64,000 bases of DNA, from contig NC_054082.1 of NCBI RefSeq assembly GCF_017562075.2, forward strand, positions 49,160,037 to 49,224,036. Reading direction: 5' to 3'. Each line of letters opens with the position of its first letter. Position 1 is the first letter of the stretch. The stretch is from Anopheles merus (lineage: Eukaryota > Arthropoda > Insecta > Diptera > Culicidae). The notes below the pieces were generated by a model that made no database searches, had not been told where the DNA came from, and saw only the letters and a program-made list of their open reading frames with translations. A program made the translations under genes and the position numbers. Positions 1 through 13,000 of this stretch are shown in pieces.

Positions 1-216
1 CTATGCTCGCTCGAGGAACTGGACGAGGTCGGTGCGTTTTTTGAGGAGCATTCGGCCGCCATCGAACGTTGGTTCCGTGAGCGGGCACCGAACGACGTCG
101 TTGCCAAGCTGCAGTCAATTACCGCCGGGGACACGTCCAAGTCACCAAAATCGCCGCACCGCGCGTCGGTTACCTCGGACCTGTTCCAGCAATGGCTAGC
201 ATCGTCGCCTGTAAAG
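1..216 (+). CDS. Pde6: Pde6 visible exon 1 (partial, N-terminal region)
   Basis: Open from the first base in frame 1 and ending before donor GTACGG, phase 0. The 72 codons include a W-rich helix (IERWFRERAP) and the stretch TSDLFQQWLASSPVK, typical of the region before GAF-A in PDE5/6/11. The frame stays open 73 codons into the intron before a stop, so the donor is chosen by splice consensus and by the fit to exon 2. Confidence 0.85.
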
Positions 217-3200
217 GTACGGTTATATTTCTGGTGGGAATTATTCGGGAACTTTAAAACGTTTCATTCTCGCTTACACCATCATAGAGAATCATAGAGA
301 AGTTAAAAACAGGAGTTCGAAATCATCACCATCAGCATATCCTTGCATACAGAATCGAGCATCGGGCGATCCAGCTTCGGGTGCGTCCAGCTTCCACGAG
401 CTGCACGGATGGAACTAATGATAATTTATGGTCCTTCCGGGGCCAGCGCCAGCTATCATTATGCAGATTAATTGAATGCATTTTGTCATGCTCAATGTCA
501 CCCAGGGTGCGACCCCAGGTGCTACTTGTTGACAGTGTTCGCTTCATTAGGACACGGCACAGGCAAGGAACGGCGGGTTAATTATGGCCATTATTACGGT
601 GGGGTACGCTGGATGGGAATGGAACTCGTAAAGTTTAATCGTCTAATTGGCCGTACCGCACGGGCGCACTGGCGCAGAAAGCTAGCTAGGGGCCGCCGTG
701 GACAAATTACGAAAACTACCGCTTCCGCTTAAGATTGTCCGGTAATGACAGTGAGAGTGCTACGCTACCATCAGCGTCAGCGGTAAACAATAATGTTTTG
801 TCCGTTGGCGTTTATTTGTCCGGTGAAATGGTCCAGTAATGGAGCGGGTAATTTGAGATTGTTTTTTTTTTGTTTTTGCATGATAATGTAACGGGAAGAG
901 TTGATTTGAAAATGGTACAGTAACTGGCGTGCCATTGACGTCATTGCACTTTGAATTAAATTGTGTGAGCTTTTTGTCTTTTGTGGAATGTAGTTTGAAA
1001 ATCGTTCATTTAACGATGATGGTAAAAATGGACAAACATTTCACGCTGAGTGAAATTTAAGAAATGTTTGGTTCTTCAAAACACACGCTGGGTATGAAGG
1101 GAATAATTCAGGAATTAGAGTTTGAGCGTCGTGAGGATAAGAGTAGTTTGTTTGAAAAGTTCTTATCCATATCATTGTCTGAAAATTAAGCAGAACACTG
1201 AATTTTTTACAATGTTTTTAGTGTTCACGCTATAATCAAAATTTGCACAATGTTTGACCAAGAAGTTTAAGCAGCGTACGTTACGAAACATTAGCCATTC
1301 TCCGTTGTATTTAATTGCTATAAATATTGTATATCTATTAAAGCGTTGCTTTCTAATGATACGGCCAACCTGGCCGTCCTTACGAGAAATAAAAAAAAAA
1401 AAGCGTTGCTTTCTTTATACATGTTAATTATCACTTCCGAACTGATAACTACGAAGTGCCGCTTGAACAACTTACAGAAACTTCTTCGATGAAACAGTGG
1501 AAGCTAGCATTAACATGAAGTTTTCCGTAAAACTACAAGAAAAAAACCAAAAAGCCTTAGGGATACTGAGAATTATTAGGCACATTTGCACAGACTTTCA
1601 CAGGAACGTATTTTTAATGACTAAAACATGATGTGTAATGCTAATTGCATTAAAAATGTTTACCTGTGTTTGCCATCGGTGATATCTGATGGATGAGTCT
1701 GAGGAAAGATTCTTCAAAGCCCATCAAAGCTAAGATAATCTTCTTCTTTTTGGCGCATCGATCGTAGTCGGTGAAGGCGGACTTAATCCATTTTTAGTTA
1801 TTTGATTATTTGTTTCTACTCAGTACATTCATATCAAGACAGTCAGTCCTGTCCTTTGAGAGCTCGACCCATACGAACCTCGTTCCATAGTACCAATGGA
1901 TCTGACTAACATATTCGGTGTACTAGGAGGGAAGGTCAGAAAGTAAAAACTGAGTATTGACTAAGTATAAACCAGGATAAAAAAAGATTGATGCTAAACT
2001 TTACAACAACAAAAACGTCGCTATCAACGAAATTAAGATTATCAGTTTAAAAAACTACCGGGACGCGTTACCAATACGGAGTTCGAAAAAAAACATTAAA
2101 ATTATGAAAAAAACAAACTACTCGACGCAATAAAGAGCTACACTCCACTGATTGAAATCCAATAAATCCTTACCTTTAATTTTGTGGAAAAGGATAGCAC
2201 AAAAGGCTTGTGCGAAAGCGTCCATTCCTCGATGGTTGCGCACTCACTGTATCACGCCCGGTGCACTATGCATGGGGCGGAACAAAGGATGTGCTGGGAA
2301 ACAAAAGCATACCTTCATCACCTGTTCAACCGGCACGGATTTTCCGCTTACGGCCTACGTCAATGTTTGTGTATTTCGTGTGTTTGTGTGTGCTTGGTTG
2401 AGAAACAGTTGTGTTATTCTTTCCGCGGTTTTACCCTCCTTACCAGCTGTTATTATGCCAGGCCCATGTCAGGGTGCGGTTCTGCGTAACAGTTCAAACC
2501 ACACATAGTTGCCTACCGTTACCGTGCACAACCAGGGCCAGAAAATACTACTGTATTGCTTCCATGCAGAGCTGTGGGTCGACAACATTCATCAACTGTA
2601 ATGTCATACCCTTGAGGTACCGGTGGCTTATCCGTTGCATCGGTTTGTCAGTTGTGATATCTGCCAGACACCCGTTCCCATATGGTAGTGTTGCTGCAGC
2701 TCACAAGACCGCCTACGAGAGTGTACCCTACACGAGCCAGGTAGACGACATCGATAGAATGACATGGAACAGGCAATAACCATAACCTAGTTGCCGGTGT
2801 TCACCGGACGGGACGGGACGATGTATGATTGAGTTAAACAAATCTCACTTCCGGTCACCGGACGAGGTGTTTACGATGGCAGGCACACCTTCTATCAGAG
2901 TTTTTGCCATAAAATGCATTGCCCTGTATGATTGGCAGTGGGATGTAAATGTCAACGCGTGTTTGTGTGTATGTATGTGTGTGACACAGTTACTTAACAA
3001 TTCCAGTGCGTTTTAAATAGCTAGAGCACACACATCAAACATCATAGACTAAACGTTACGGGTAGGATATTGGACAGCACACTGCTCAGATTGCTTTCTG
3101 GTACGTTGCTGCAATGGCGCAAGTATCGTGTTTAACCGTGTGATTTCGTTCCAATCCATTTTCCAAGCTTTTCCTTCTTTAAGAAGACGCTCGTGTTAAA

Positions 3201-3999
3201 AACGTTTCCCTTTCCGTGGTACTTCTTTTAATTGCTTGCTTGGTCATGGTCCGTGGGTACGGCGTGTAGTCCCAGCTTAATTATCCATCCCAGCCCCCAA
3301 GTAAAACTGCTCTGGGAGTGTAGAGACAGACTGACGGGAGGAATTGTTGGGACTACGAAGCGGCTGTGCTTACAGCGCCCGCTGTAGGCTCTGTTTGTCT
3401 TTTGGCTTCTTACGCTTAACCGGGAGCTTTTGAGCGACTGCAACCGAGAAACGGGTGATTTAATTTATTGGAGGTAAAGTTTTAAATGAGATTTATGAGC
3501 CTCAACCAAACGGGCGCGTTGCCAGCGACCCACTGGTGGTCAGGATCTCCGATAGGTTGTTGATTTATAGGATTATTGTCTGTGCTTTGCTAACCTGTTT
3601 TTTTGCAGCAAAATTCCCATATACAGCAGCTATGTGCCTCCGGCTGCCGTAGTTTGTGCAAAGAGAGTAGCACACAATAGCGGTTGATAATTTGATTGTC
3701 TGTTTATTGCACACTCAATAAAAAAAACGAGCAAAGTCTCCTGTGCGAAATAAAGGAAGGATAATAGTGCCCTCCTTCAGCACTACATTAAAGAAGCGAC
3801 AAGACATGCGCAAGGCGATGATGGATTGACGGTAAAAGCACCGGGCATCTATTTTTACGGTCCACTATTTACACGCCGATGGTTCGCTCTGGTTTGCCAT
3901 GGTTGCGCCACATTCAAAGTAGGACGCAACAGAAACACAGAAACGATATAAATCTTACCAATGTGCTTCCCTCTGTAGTATCGTGAAAGCAGCAACAGC

Positions 4000-4053
<54 letters not shown>

Positions 4054-7000
4054 CAAACCCCGATACTAAAAATGAATTAAAAGTGTACAAAATGGCTCTC
4101 GGTGGCGACTCAAAACGGACACAACGTGAAGGTAGCGTTGATTGCTTTCGGGCTGTGCGCTTTTCGGTACCGCGAAGTACCACGACGACAAAGCGCATCA
4201 ACTGGAACGCGCTGCGGGGCCGTAAATCAAAGCCACACCGAGAAGCTACTGCCGCGGTGGAGAGCAAAAGTTATAAGAGCAGCAGCATAAGAGCAGAAAG
4301 TGTACATGTTGAAAATAAATCCATCCAATGCAAACGTACGGCCATTAAGGGTGGTGAGGTAGAGGGAAGAAAAGAATGTAGCCGACAGAAAATGGGAAAA
4401 CCTAGAGGAAAGTCAATTTCGCTCGTTACCGCCGGTTTGGCATGGGTGGCTTAAGCACGACCTAGTAGCAAGCAAATATGTTTGCAGTACGGGGAAAAGT
4501 AAGTTTTTCTATTAGATTTTTCATCTGACAATTGGCTCTACCTTGCCTGCAGTTCTACTTTTGGTAGAAGAGATAGCTCTTTCATCTGCTGCTATAATTT
4601 TTATCTTTTTGTGTGATTTAGCTGGTACTTTTTATCTATTTTGGACCGCTTACAGAGAAATGGCTTTGTACAAATGAATCAACCCTGCTGGTGTGGATTT
4701 TAAGTATTTATTTTCATATCCAACTCAACATAAACGTTATTTTCTGTTGGAACCAAACGAGAACTTTGACTTTGCGGTTCCACTTTGGAAAGTAAATAAT
4801 TTCTTTTGGATCGTAACAGAGCGATGAGCGACTTTGTATTGATCGAAGAAAAAAAAAAGTTACCAATTAACATGTTTGCCCTTTTACCCAAACTCAACAC
4901 AATTCCACAACCGATACGGTTTCTCCTCTACACTCATCACACATTTCGTAGTTCAAACTTAAAGTGAATAAACTGTTCGGCCATTAGCCATTGTAAATTT
5001 GAAAGGAGCATCGTCCTAAGCCACTCCACGCTGATTAATCGCTCCATGGAAACAGCACCTTGCTTTGCAAACTTGCAGGACCGACTTGAAGCGAACGCTT
5101 GCTGCTGGTCTACACGCGACACGTTGCGCAATGAAAACTTGCTTCTTCCTCGGGCAGGGAGGTAAAGAACATCTACCACACACACACACACTTCCCCATC
5201 AAGCTTCTCTGTTCTGTTTTGGTGAAACTTTCGATCGCCAACATCGGAACCAACGATGGCAACCGGCCACGAGAGAGTGTTGCGCGAGTTTTAATCGATG
5301 CCGTGTATGCCGTGCGGTACTGCCGGGGCAGTACGAAACTTTCCCCGAACTCCGTTCCGTTCCGGCTGACGGTAAACGCACGAATGCGAGAAAAGTTAAG
5401 CCATAAATTAAATTAAATTATTTCAGTTGAAGTCATTTGGTGAATTGGTGCGCTCCAGCATCCGGCAGTGGATTCCCAGACAATTGGCGGCCCCGGCATT
5501 GGGCCGATAACCGGGGGGCCCGATGTTGTGGAGCACCGTTTTACCGTTTTATGCGCGAACATTTTTGTGTTATCAGGTTCTGGCAGCAAATATGTTTACA
5601 CAATTTACGTACAGAAATGTTCGCCGAAAACATTCGTTCGCGTTGCGTTGATGGGAGCTCGTTAATGGGATTGTGCGGCGCAGATACTAATAATCTCCCA
5701 ATTATGAAGCAATCCAGCAGGCTTTTCATTCGCCTACCTTGCTGTGTACTATACCGAATAACAAGTTTAGGTACGGCGGAATGGATATTGAGTTTGATAA
5801 ATTCTTATTCTAATTGCAGTGTGGCTTATGAATTCGAACAGCATCCGAGAGGTTAATAAACATTTCATGTACTGTAAATTGCTTACATGTTTTCAATAAT
5901 TTAGCAAATGAGTAAATAAAATTATATACAGCATTTTAAACAGGTACATTTGAACAAAATGTATAGAAAGGTTAATGGACAGATGATAAAAAAGCGATGT
6001 GAATAACAAAGCTTTAATGCTTCAGATGCAATACATTGTAAACCAACTCGAACAACGGAGCAATACGGAAAAGAAAATAATATTTTACTTGAACAAACAT
6101 TTGAACATTATCTTCATTATTATCAACTAGCTAAACACGCGTGTGGAATTACTTTAATGTGAACACACCCAACACTAAACATGCATTTTCGATGTAAGCA
6201 GACACAAGCAGAAATAAGTGTTGAATCCTTGCATACCATCCAATGGCCATGGCAGCCCAATCACGTTCCTGATTTACGGTGGAAGGTTAGACAGTGTGTC
6301 TGGTATTTATCCCACCACGAACGTTGCATTGTTACTCTGCTTTGCTCTATCCGTCGTGGTAAATATTCCATTTCTCGCAGGGATATAACAAAACAGAATG
6401 ATCCAAACGGCAATAACACAAGACCTTCCTGCCAACTGTCATCCGTTCCGATCCTAGGCAGCGCTTCTTATCTACTCCTCTCCCTACCGCTTCGGAAGCG
6501 TACCGTCCAAACGTACGGCTGTGGGTTACAGTGCCACTGGTATTGGTGCTTGATGGAGGCGCCCAAAATTGGCTGATAGAAAAGAATGAAAGCATAGATA
6601 AAGAATCTTGCCACTAATACAAACCCATTCGCACACCCACACAGAAATTCATGTATATTTTCTCTACATCGTTCCTGGCAACCAACTGTGCAGAGGGTGG
6701 TGGGCTCGTTACAGAAGTTGGCGACATTCTGACATTCTCATTCCACAGCTAGGAGAGCCCCTTGACCGCTGTGAGTTTGTGTGATGTCTGTTTGTGTGTG
6801 TTTATATGCAGTGTGATAAATGACACTTGTGCCAGTGTGCTTGCACTGTGCTGTGGGCAAACGATAGTAAAGCATGGACACTCAAAACAATGGCTACCAG
6901 TGGACAATGCCATGGAGAGATGTTGGAGAAAGGCAGACAAAAAAACCTTACTGCTTGTAAGATACCACCACCGCCGCCATCAAGGACGTGAAGCTTGTTT

Positions 7001-10000
7001 CACTCTTTCGTTTCTGCAGCACGCCACCGCTGCTGTTGATGATAATCAGGCAAAGGTGCCGGCGATCAAGGGTGGTGGCTTTGTTTTGCTCCTGTTTGGC
7101 GCCGTCCCCACCCTACGAAGGGCGGAGGGTAATTGTCTTCGTGTGGCGTTCGAGCAGGGAACAGAGCCAAGCCCAAGCGTGTGTTCCCCCCGCTGCAAAA
7201 GGGGTGCCGACACGAATGTGCCGTACCAGTCGGTGTCATTTCATTTGAGCCGGCGCGTTTTGGCCCCTTGTGTTTGCTCAACCACTTCCTACTGACCTAG
7301 ATTTACCGCGCGCGGATGTAACAGGAAGTGTGCGAGAAAGTGAAATAGCGAACGCCGGAGACAATTTGTAATTCTAGCCCAGCAACTAGCGGACCAGCGC
7401 CGGCAGCTATTGGGCGTGAGTTGGCGAAACTACGTACGCGTGTGTATTTGTGACCAGGCGGTTGTGCATGTGTGTCCGCTTTGCCAACGTGACCATGGGA
7501 AGGTGTGGTGTGACAACAACTCATCTCACGAGCCGTGGCCAGCTGAATGCGATGCGGTAAATGGAGAAAGCCCTCCCGGAGTGTTTCCGGTGTGGAAATG
7601 TTAATGAGTTGGAGCGTTTAGCGCTAATTATTGGACAACTCCCAGTTTGGTAAACATTTGCACTGCTCCACCATCCCTTTTCCCCCCGGTGTCCCATTTG
7701 CAGATCGTTAGGCGTGTGCTGATAATAGCCTGCGCGGGAAGTAGTTTTTATCCACTTGGGACACCAGGGCTTTGTTGCTTTTTGGAACGCTGCGACGTGT
7801 GTGTGTGTGTCTGTTTGTGTGAATGTATTTGAGATTGCATTCTAACGGCTGTGTTAATTGTAGCGTTGTTTGAGAAGAGTCTACTTTTAATCCTTAAATG
7901 GGGATGTTCGGCGTGCTACTAGCAATCATAAATATTCTTCTCATAGGACAAGCACATAATTCCAGGGCAGTTTGAAAAGAATTTTTAAAATAAAAAAGAG
8001 AGCGCAATATTATTTTCTTTGTATGTATTCTAATTTTATTCTTTTTAATAAGCAAATCAATTCTTTCAATTGTGAAATATTTTAAGCAGCATGTACATGA
8101 GGGTCTCGGAATATTTGACTCTTGTAAAATGCCTCAAAGATGATTTCTTTTGCTTTTTATTTGGCACAACAACCGTTACCGGTCTATGCTTACCTAAGTC
8201 CTTTGCTTGGCTGACAATGATAGGACACCCTCGATCCAGACGGAATCTGAACCCATGACGAGCGTGTTGTTTAGTCGTATGAGTTGGCGACTATGTGACT
8301 ACTGGTTGAAAAGATTATTAATTTAATTATAATTCAACAATAAATAAATTGCGTTCTACGAGGCACAAAAAATTCAAGAACCATAACACTTCAGATAATG
8401 ATAATTCATATAACCTAACTGATTCTATGACCTTTGTCGATGATCGTCGATAATCAATAAAGAAGGTCGTGGCGATACTAAGCAACAGGCAGCGTTAAGT
8501 AGCGATATGGGCCAACGTTAATAATGTTGAATGTTAATAATAACCGCTTCAATGCCAACATTCGAAAGAGCATGGTTTAAGTATCACTAACAATCCGAAA
8601 GCACAATGCAAAATGCAACAATGCTCCCATAGATCTACTCTAAAAGGATAATTTGTTGTCTACCATAGCAATTAATTCGTTTTCGGCTTATGTAAGTCCG
8701 TTGATGATGGTATGCAAGTCGATGCCATTTACACGGACATAAAGGCGGTTTTTGATAGCGTGTCCCACATGATTCTTCTGACAAAACTTGATAAACTCGG
8801 ATTATCACCGCCTATGGTAAATTGGATGAAATCCTATTTATGTGGTCGATCATACGCAGTTAGATTGGGCCCCTACCTATCAATATCTAATGGCGCTACT
8901 TCCGGCATAACCCAGGGTAGCAACCTAGGGCCTCTGTTGTTTTTGCTATACATAATTGACGTGTGCACGGTACTCCCGGATAGTAGTGGCCTACTCTATG
9001 CAGATAAAACTAAAATCTATCATCAAATCTGTGAACCTGAGGATCATTTTCGTCTACAAGCAAGCGTGACGCACTAAGCGTCTACATCGATAAATGCGCC
9101 ATAATCTCACTCAGCCGGTCAAGAGCTCCGGCGCTGTATAATTATACGCTAGACGCTCAGAACCTGTAAAGACTGTACTGTGTCAAGGATCTAGGAGTCC
9201 TCCTAGATGGTAAACTCTCCTTCGAGGAACAGATAGACCAAGTAGTCGCTAGTGGCAATCGGCTACTTGATTTGTTCATTAACATAACGCGCGAACTTCG
9301 TGATCCTATGTGTTTCAAGACACTGTACTGCGCACTTATCAGACGTGCACTGGAATATGCTAGCATTATTTGGTGGCTCGCATCTACTACATCCCACCCC
9401 TTGCCGAACGTGTTGAGCCTACGCCAGGCTGGCATTTATCACCGGACTCTTAAACGGAACCATCGACTGTCCCGAGCTGCTTTCGTGGATTTATCTCTAT
9501 ATTCCTGCCAGAATACTCCGTCGCGCGCCAATGCTGGCTGTCGCTGAATCCCGGACAACCTTTGGCTCTCGCAGTCCCCATATTTGTATGTGCCGTTTAC
9601 TAAATTCAGCTGACGATCTCTACGAGCGTGGAATGACGATAACAGAACTGATTTCAGGTTAAAGTGTTCGAAATGCGTCCAACCATAACAATATATAAAT
9701 GTTCTGTTCGTTATCTAAAGTATATTGTAAACAAAATTTGACTCAAGAGGGTTTTATTGTCTATCGAATAATAAACACTAAACTAAGCTAAACTGAACAA
9801 TATAACATGCTATTTTAATGAATGCATTGCCTTTAGACAGAGTTTTACGTACAAGAGTATACAACCACATACTTGTTCCAAATTCTTCCATCCTTGGAAT
9901 TGCATTTGCTTGCTACAAACATATTCAAACTCATTTTCCTACATAACAGCGAACGATTCTCATGTTTACAAACACTAAATTCCTCTGCAATTGACTCAAC

Positions 10001-13000
10001 GTTGAAGTACATGGAAACGGTGCGTACCAACATCAATCATCCTGAATCCCGCCTGCCCTGAGAAGGTAGCTGAGCATGAGAATAGAATTACATGCTCACC
10101 ACTTACGCCAATAAGTCCCGGGCCGCAATCCACTCGAACGCTACTAACGAGTTCAACCATTCCAGCACCGGTTGAGTGTGTTCGGTTTTGAAGGTTAGGC
10201 AAGCGATCATACCGAGTGCCGGTGTGCCGGACCGCAGCCCGAACTGAGGTACCAAATTAATAAACGAACACCAGAGCTTGCGTTGGCACAGGCATTGAAG
10301 GGGTGCAGGGTGGGCACTCTTCTTAGCCGCCAAGGGAACAATTTGTTTTATTCATGAACAACATTCACTCCTTTCCTTGCACCACACGCACAAACTCCAT
10401 CTCGGCCTCGGTCGATTACCGTTTCTGGCCCGGTAAGGGGAAGCACGGCAGAATGCAAACATTGCCAGACGTCATCGTTTTGTTACCATCGGTTTGGTAT
10501 GGTTTGCCCACGGTTTCCCCTACCCTTTTCCTTCTCTGCTTCCGGATGGCGATGAGAGGTTCGAAAAGGGAATGGCAGCTTATAAAAATTTACTGAAGCA
10601 AAGCAAAGAAAGGAAAAAAGGGGCACAACACACCACATTCCGACCGCATTGTTAACGGTTCGGTGCTTGGGCAAGGTGTGAAAGTGTAATCTGTTGAACG
10701 CCACTCTGCCAACCGCCTGCAGCTATTCCCCCGTCATGGGTGGGGGGACGGACAGTGAACTTGGCTGTCGAGGCCGGGGAACTTTAACCGATTTACACTG
10801 CCGCTGGTGCGCACTGACGGGCTGACAGGCGAGCGTCATTTAAAATGCAGCCAACGATGAATACTAATGGTGGCTTCTTCATTCGCTTCGCCATCCACTC
10901 GTCCGCCACCGTTCATCCCTTGATGGAACTCACTTTGGCAATGCATCGATTTGCTGTGCGCAGTTGGGACAGTGGGTCGCCCGGGCAGGCGAGCTGGGCG
11001 GGGATACTGCGAGCTGACGTAATGTCTCGCTATGCCACGGCGTGTCGTTGATGGTTGTGTTTCGCTTTCGCTTTCGCAGAAATGCCGTTCGCCGACCTCC
11101 CGGAGCTCCATCTCCAACCGCAGCCATCTGGCCGACCTGGACGAGGGCGAACTGTTCATGGAGCTGATACGGGACGTGGCCAACGAGCTCGACATCGACG
11201 TGCTGTGTCACAAGATACTGGTCAACGTGGGCCTCCTGACGCATGCCGACCGTGGTTCGCTGTTCCTGGTGAACGGACCGCCCTCGGGGAAGTATCTGGT
11301 CGCCAAGCTGTTCGACGTAACGCAAAACACTCGTAAGTACTAATTGATGGCATACCATTAGAGCGACAGCACCTTTCGTCCCCCAACTCAGCTCGGGGGC
11401 GCTGATCAATCAGACGGTGTGTTGACGGCAGCGACATCAATCTCCCGAGAGTTGAGGAAAGCTTTACAAGGTGTCGAATTTCAAACGCTGAAAACTTGCA
11501 GTTGAGCATGTTTTGAAGAGGTGCTATTTGCTGCAACATTTTCAAACACATATTTTAACGATGATTTATCGGCAACAATCAAACATGAAAGCAAATACGA
11601 TACGAAAAAGTAAAGTTTGATCGCTGTTTGCTTCAATCTTGAGCGATCCTTTCTCGATCAACCTAGCGAAGTAAATAGTATTTCGATGTACATCAAACGC
11701 GCTATAGGATGGGTCAATTTAATCTACCAAATGCACAGTGCCGATGTTTCCGATAAGCTTGAAGAACAGAGATTCCACTTCATTTCATCCACCTTTGCTT
11801 CCATCTTACAGCACTAGACGAGGCCGTCCGGCGCGCCAAACAGGACGAAATCATCATTCCGTTCGGCGTTGGCATTGCCGGTACCGTCGCACAAACGAAC
11901 GAAACCATCAACATCAAGGAAGCGTACAAGGATCCGCGCTTCAACAGCGAAATCGACCAAAAGACCGGCTACAAAACGAACATCATCCTGTCCATGCCGA
12001 TCTGCAACTATGAGGGGCAGGTGATTGGGGTGGCGCAGATCATTAACAAAACCAACGGTAAGCCACATTTGGCCACACTTGGTGTGTGAGTCGGATGTGC
12101 TATTCAGATGTCGTTTATTTTAACAGGATCGCCCGAGTTTACCGAACGGGACGTGGAGATATTCCGTCGCTATCTTACGTTCTGTGGCATTGGTATCCAG
12201 AATGCACAGCTGTTTGAAATGTCCGTCCAGGAGTACCGGCGCAATCAGATATTGCTCAATCTGGCCCGCAGCATCTTCTCGGAGCAGAACAACCTGGAGT
12301 GCTTGGTGACGAAGATTATGACCGAGGCCCGCGAACTGCTCAAGTGCGAAAGGTGTGCCGTGTTTCTGCTCGATCTCGACTGCGGCGAAGCGGTAAGTGT
12401 TGCGTCATTCAGGGAGCTTCCAAGCGGCGAGCTGCTAGACGATGCGGTAATATCAATGCATGGTACCTAATCTGGTCTGAATTTTGCTCGCCATTCGCTT
12501 CACCGTACGCGTATGTTTGGGCTTTCCTCTCTCACCTTTGCATCCTCCCCACAAAATCACACAAATTCTACGATTTCTACGCCCCAAACCCAAGTGTGCA
12601 TGTTTAGATGACGACTGCAATCGAAACACGTTGAAGGTAATCGCGTTTGCCAAAATAGAAAAGCATTCGCTTTTTAGAGTGTGTGTGTGTGCCACTAGTA
12701 TGTCACCGAGGATATCGATTGTATCGATTTGCGTGTGTAAATACGTTACCTGGTGCGTGCCCGTCTGACATACCACGTGCCAAAAGCAATCGATCCAAAC
12801 AAAAAAGGGAAACTCCAACATTACAGAGCTTTCAAAGTGATCAATTATTTTGACAGCTGTCAGAAAAAACGCACTACACTCCACGCGCTTGGCTATGCGC
12901 GCTAAAGTAGGCCGTGCTAGTAGTACACGCAACTAGCAGCATACGCAACACAGCGCAACTGATCCAATGTTTTGCAACACAAATGTGACGCTTCTATAAA

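Larger units (their letters stand above)
217..11079 (+). other. Pde6 intron 1 (10.9 kb)
   Basis: Contains the small retroposed insert at 1355-1399, possible old SINE pieces (1738-1900, 8158-8310), a GA tract (4003-4053) and a dead reverse transcriptase (8690-9670). Several GC-richer stretches (2200-2800, 6750-7600, 10400-10850) lack codon continuity or known domains. Short reading frames there look like chance. No alternative coding exon is convincing. Confidence 0.6.

Noticed and set aside
11032..11079. In-frame ATG just before Pde6 exon 2 as an alternative start
   Set aside because: The intervening bases are a pyrimidine-rich acceptor (CTTTCGCTTTCGCAG), so it is intron; no promoter signs.
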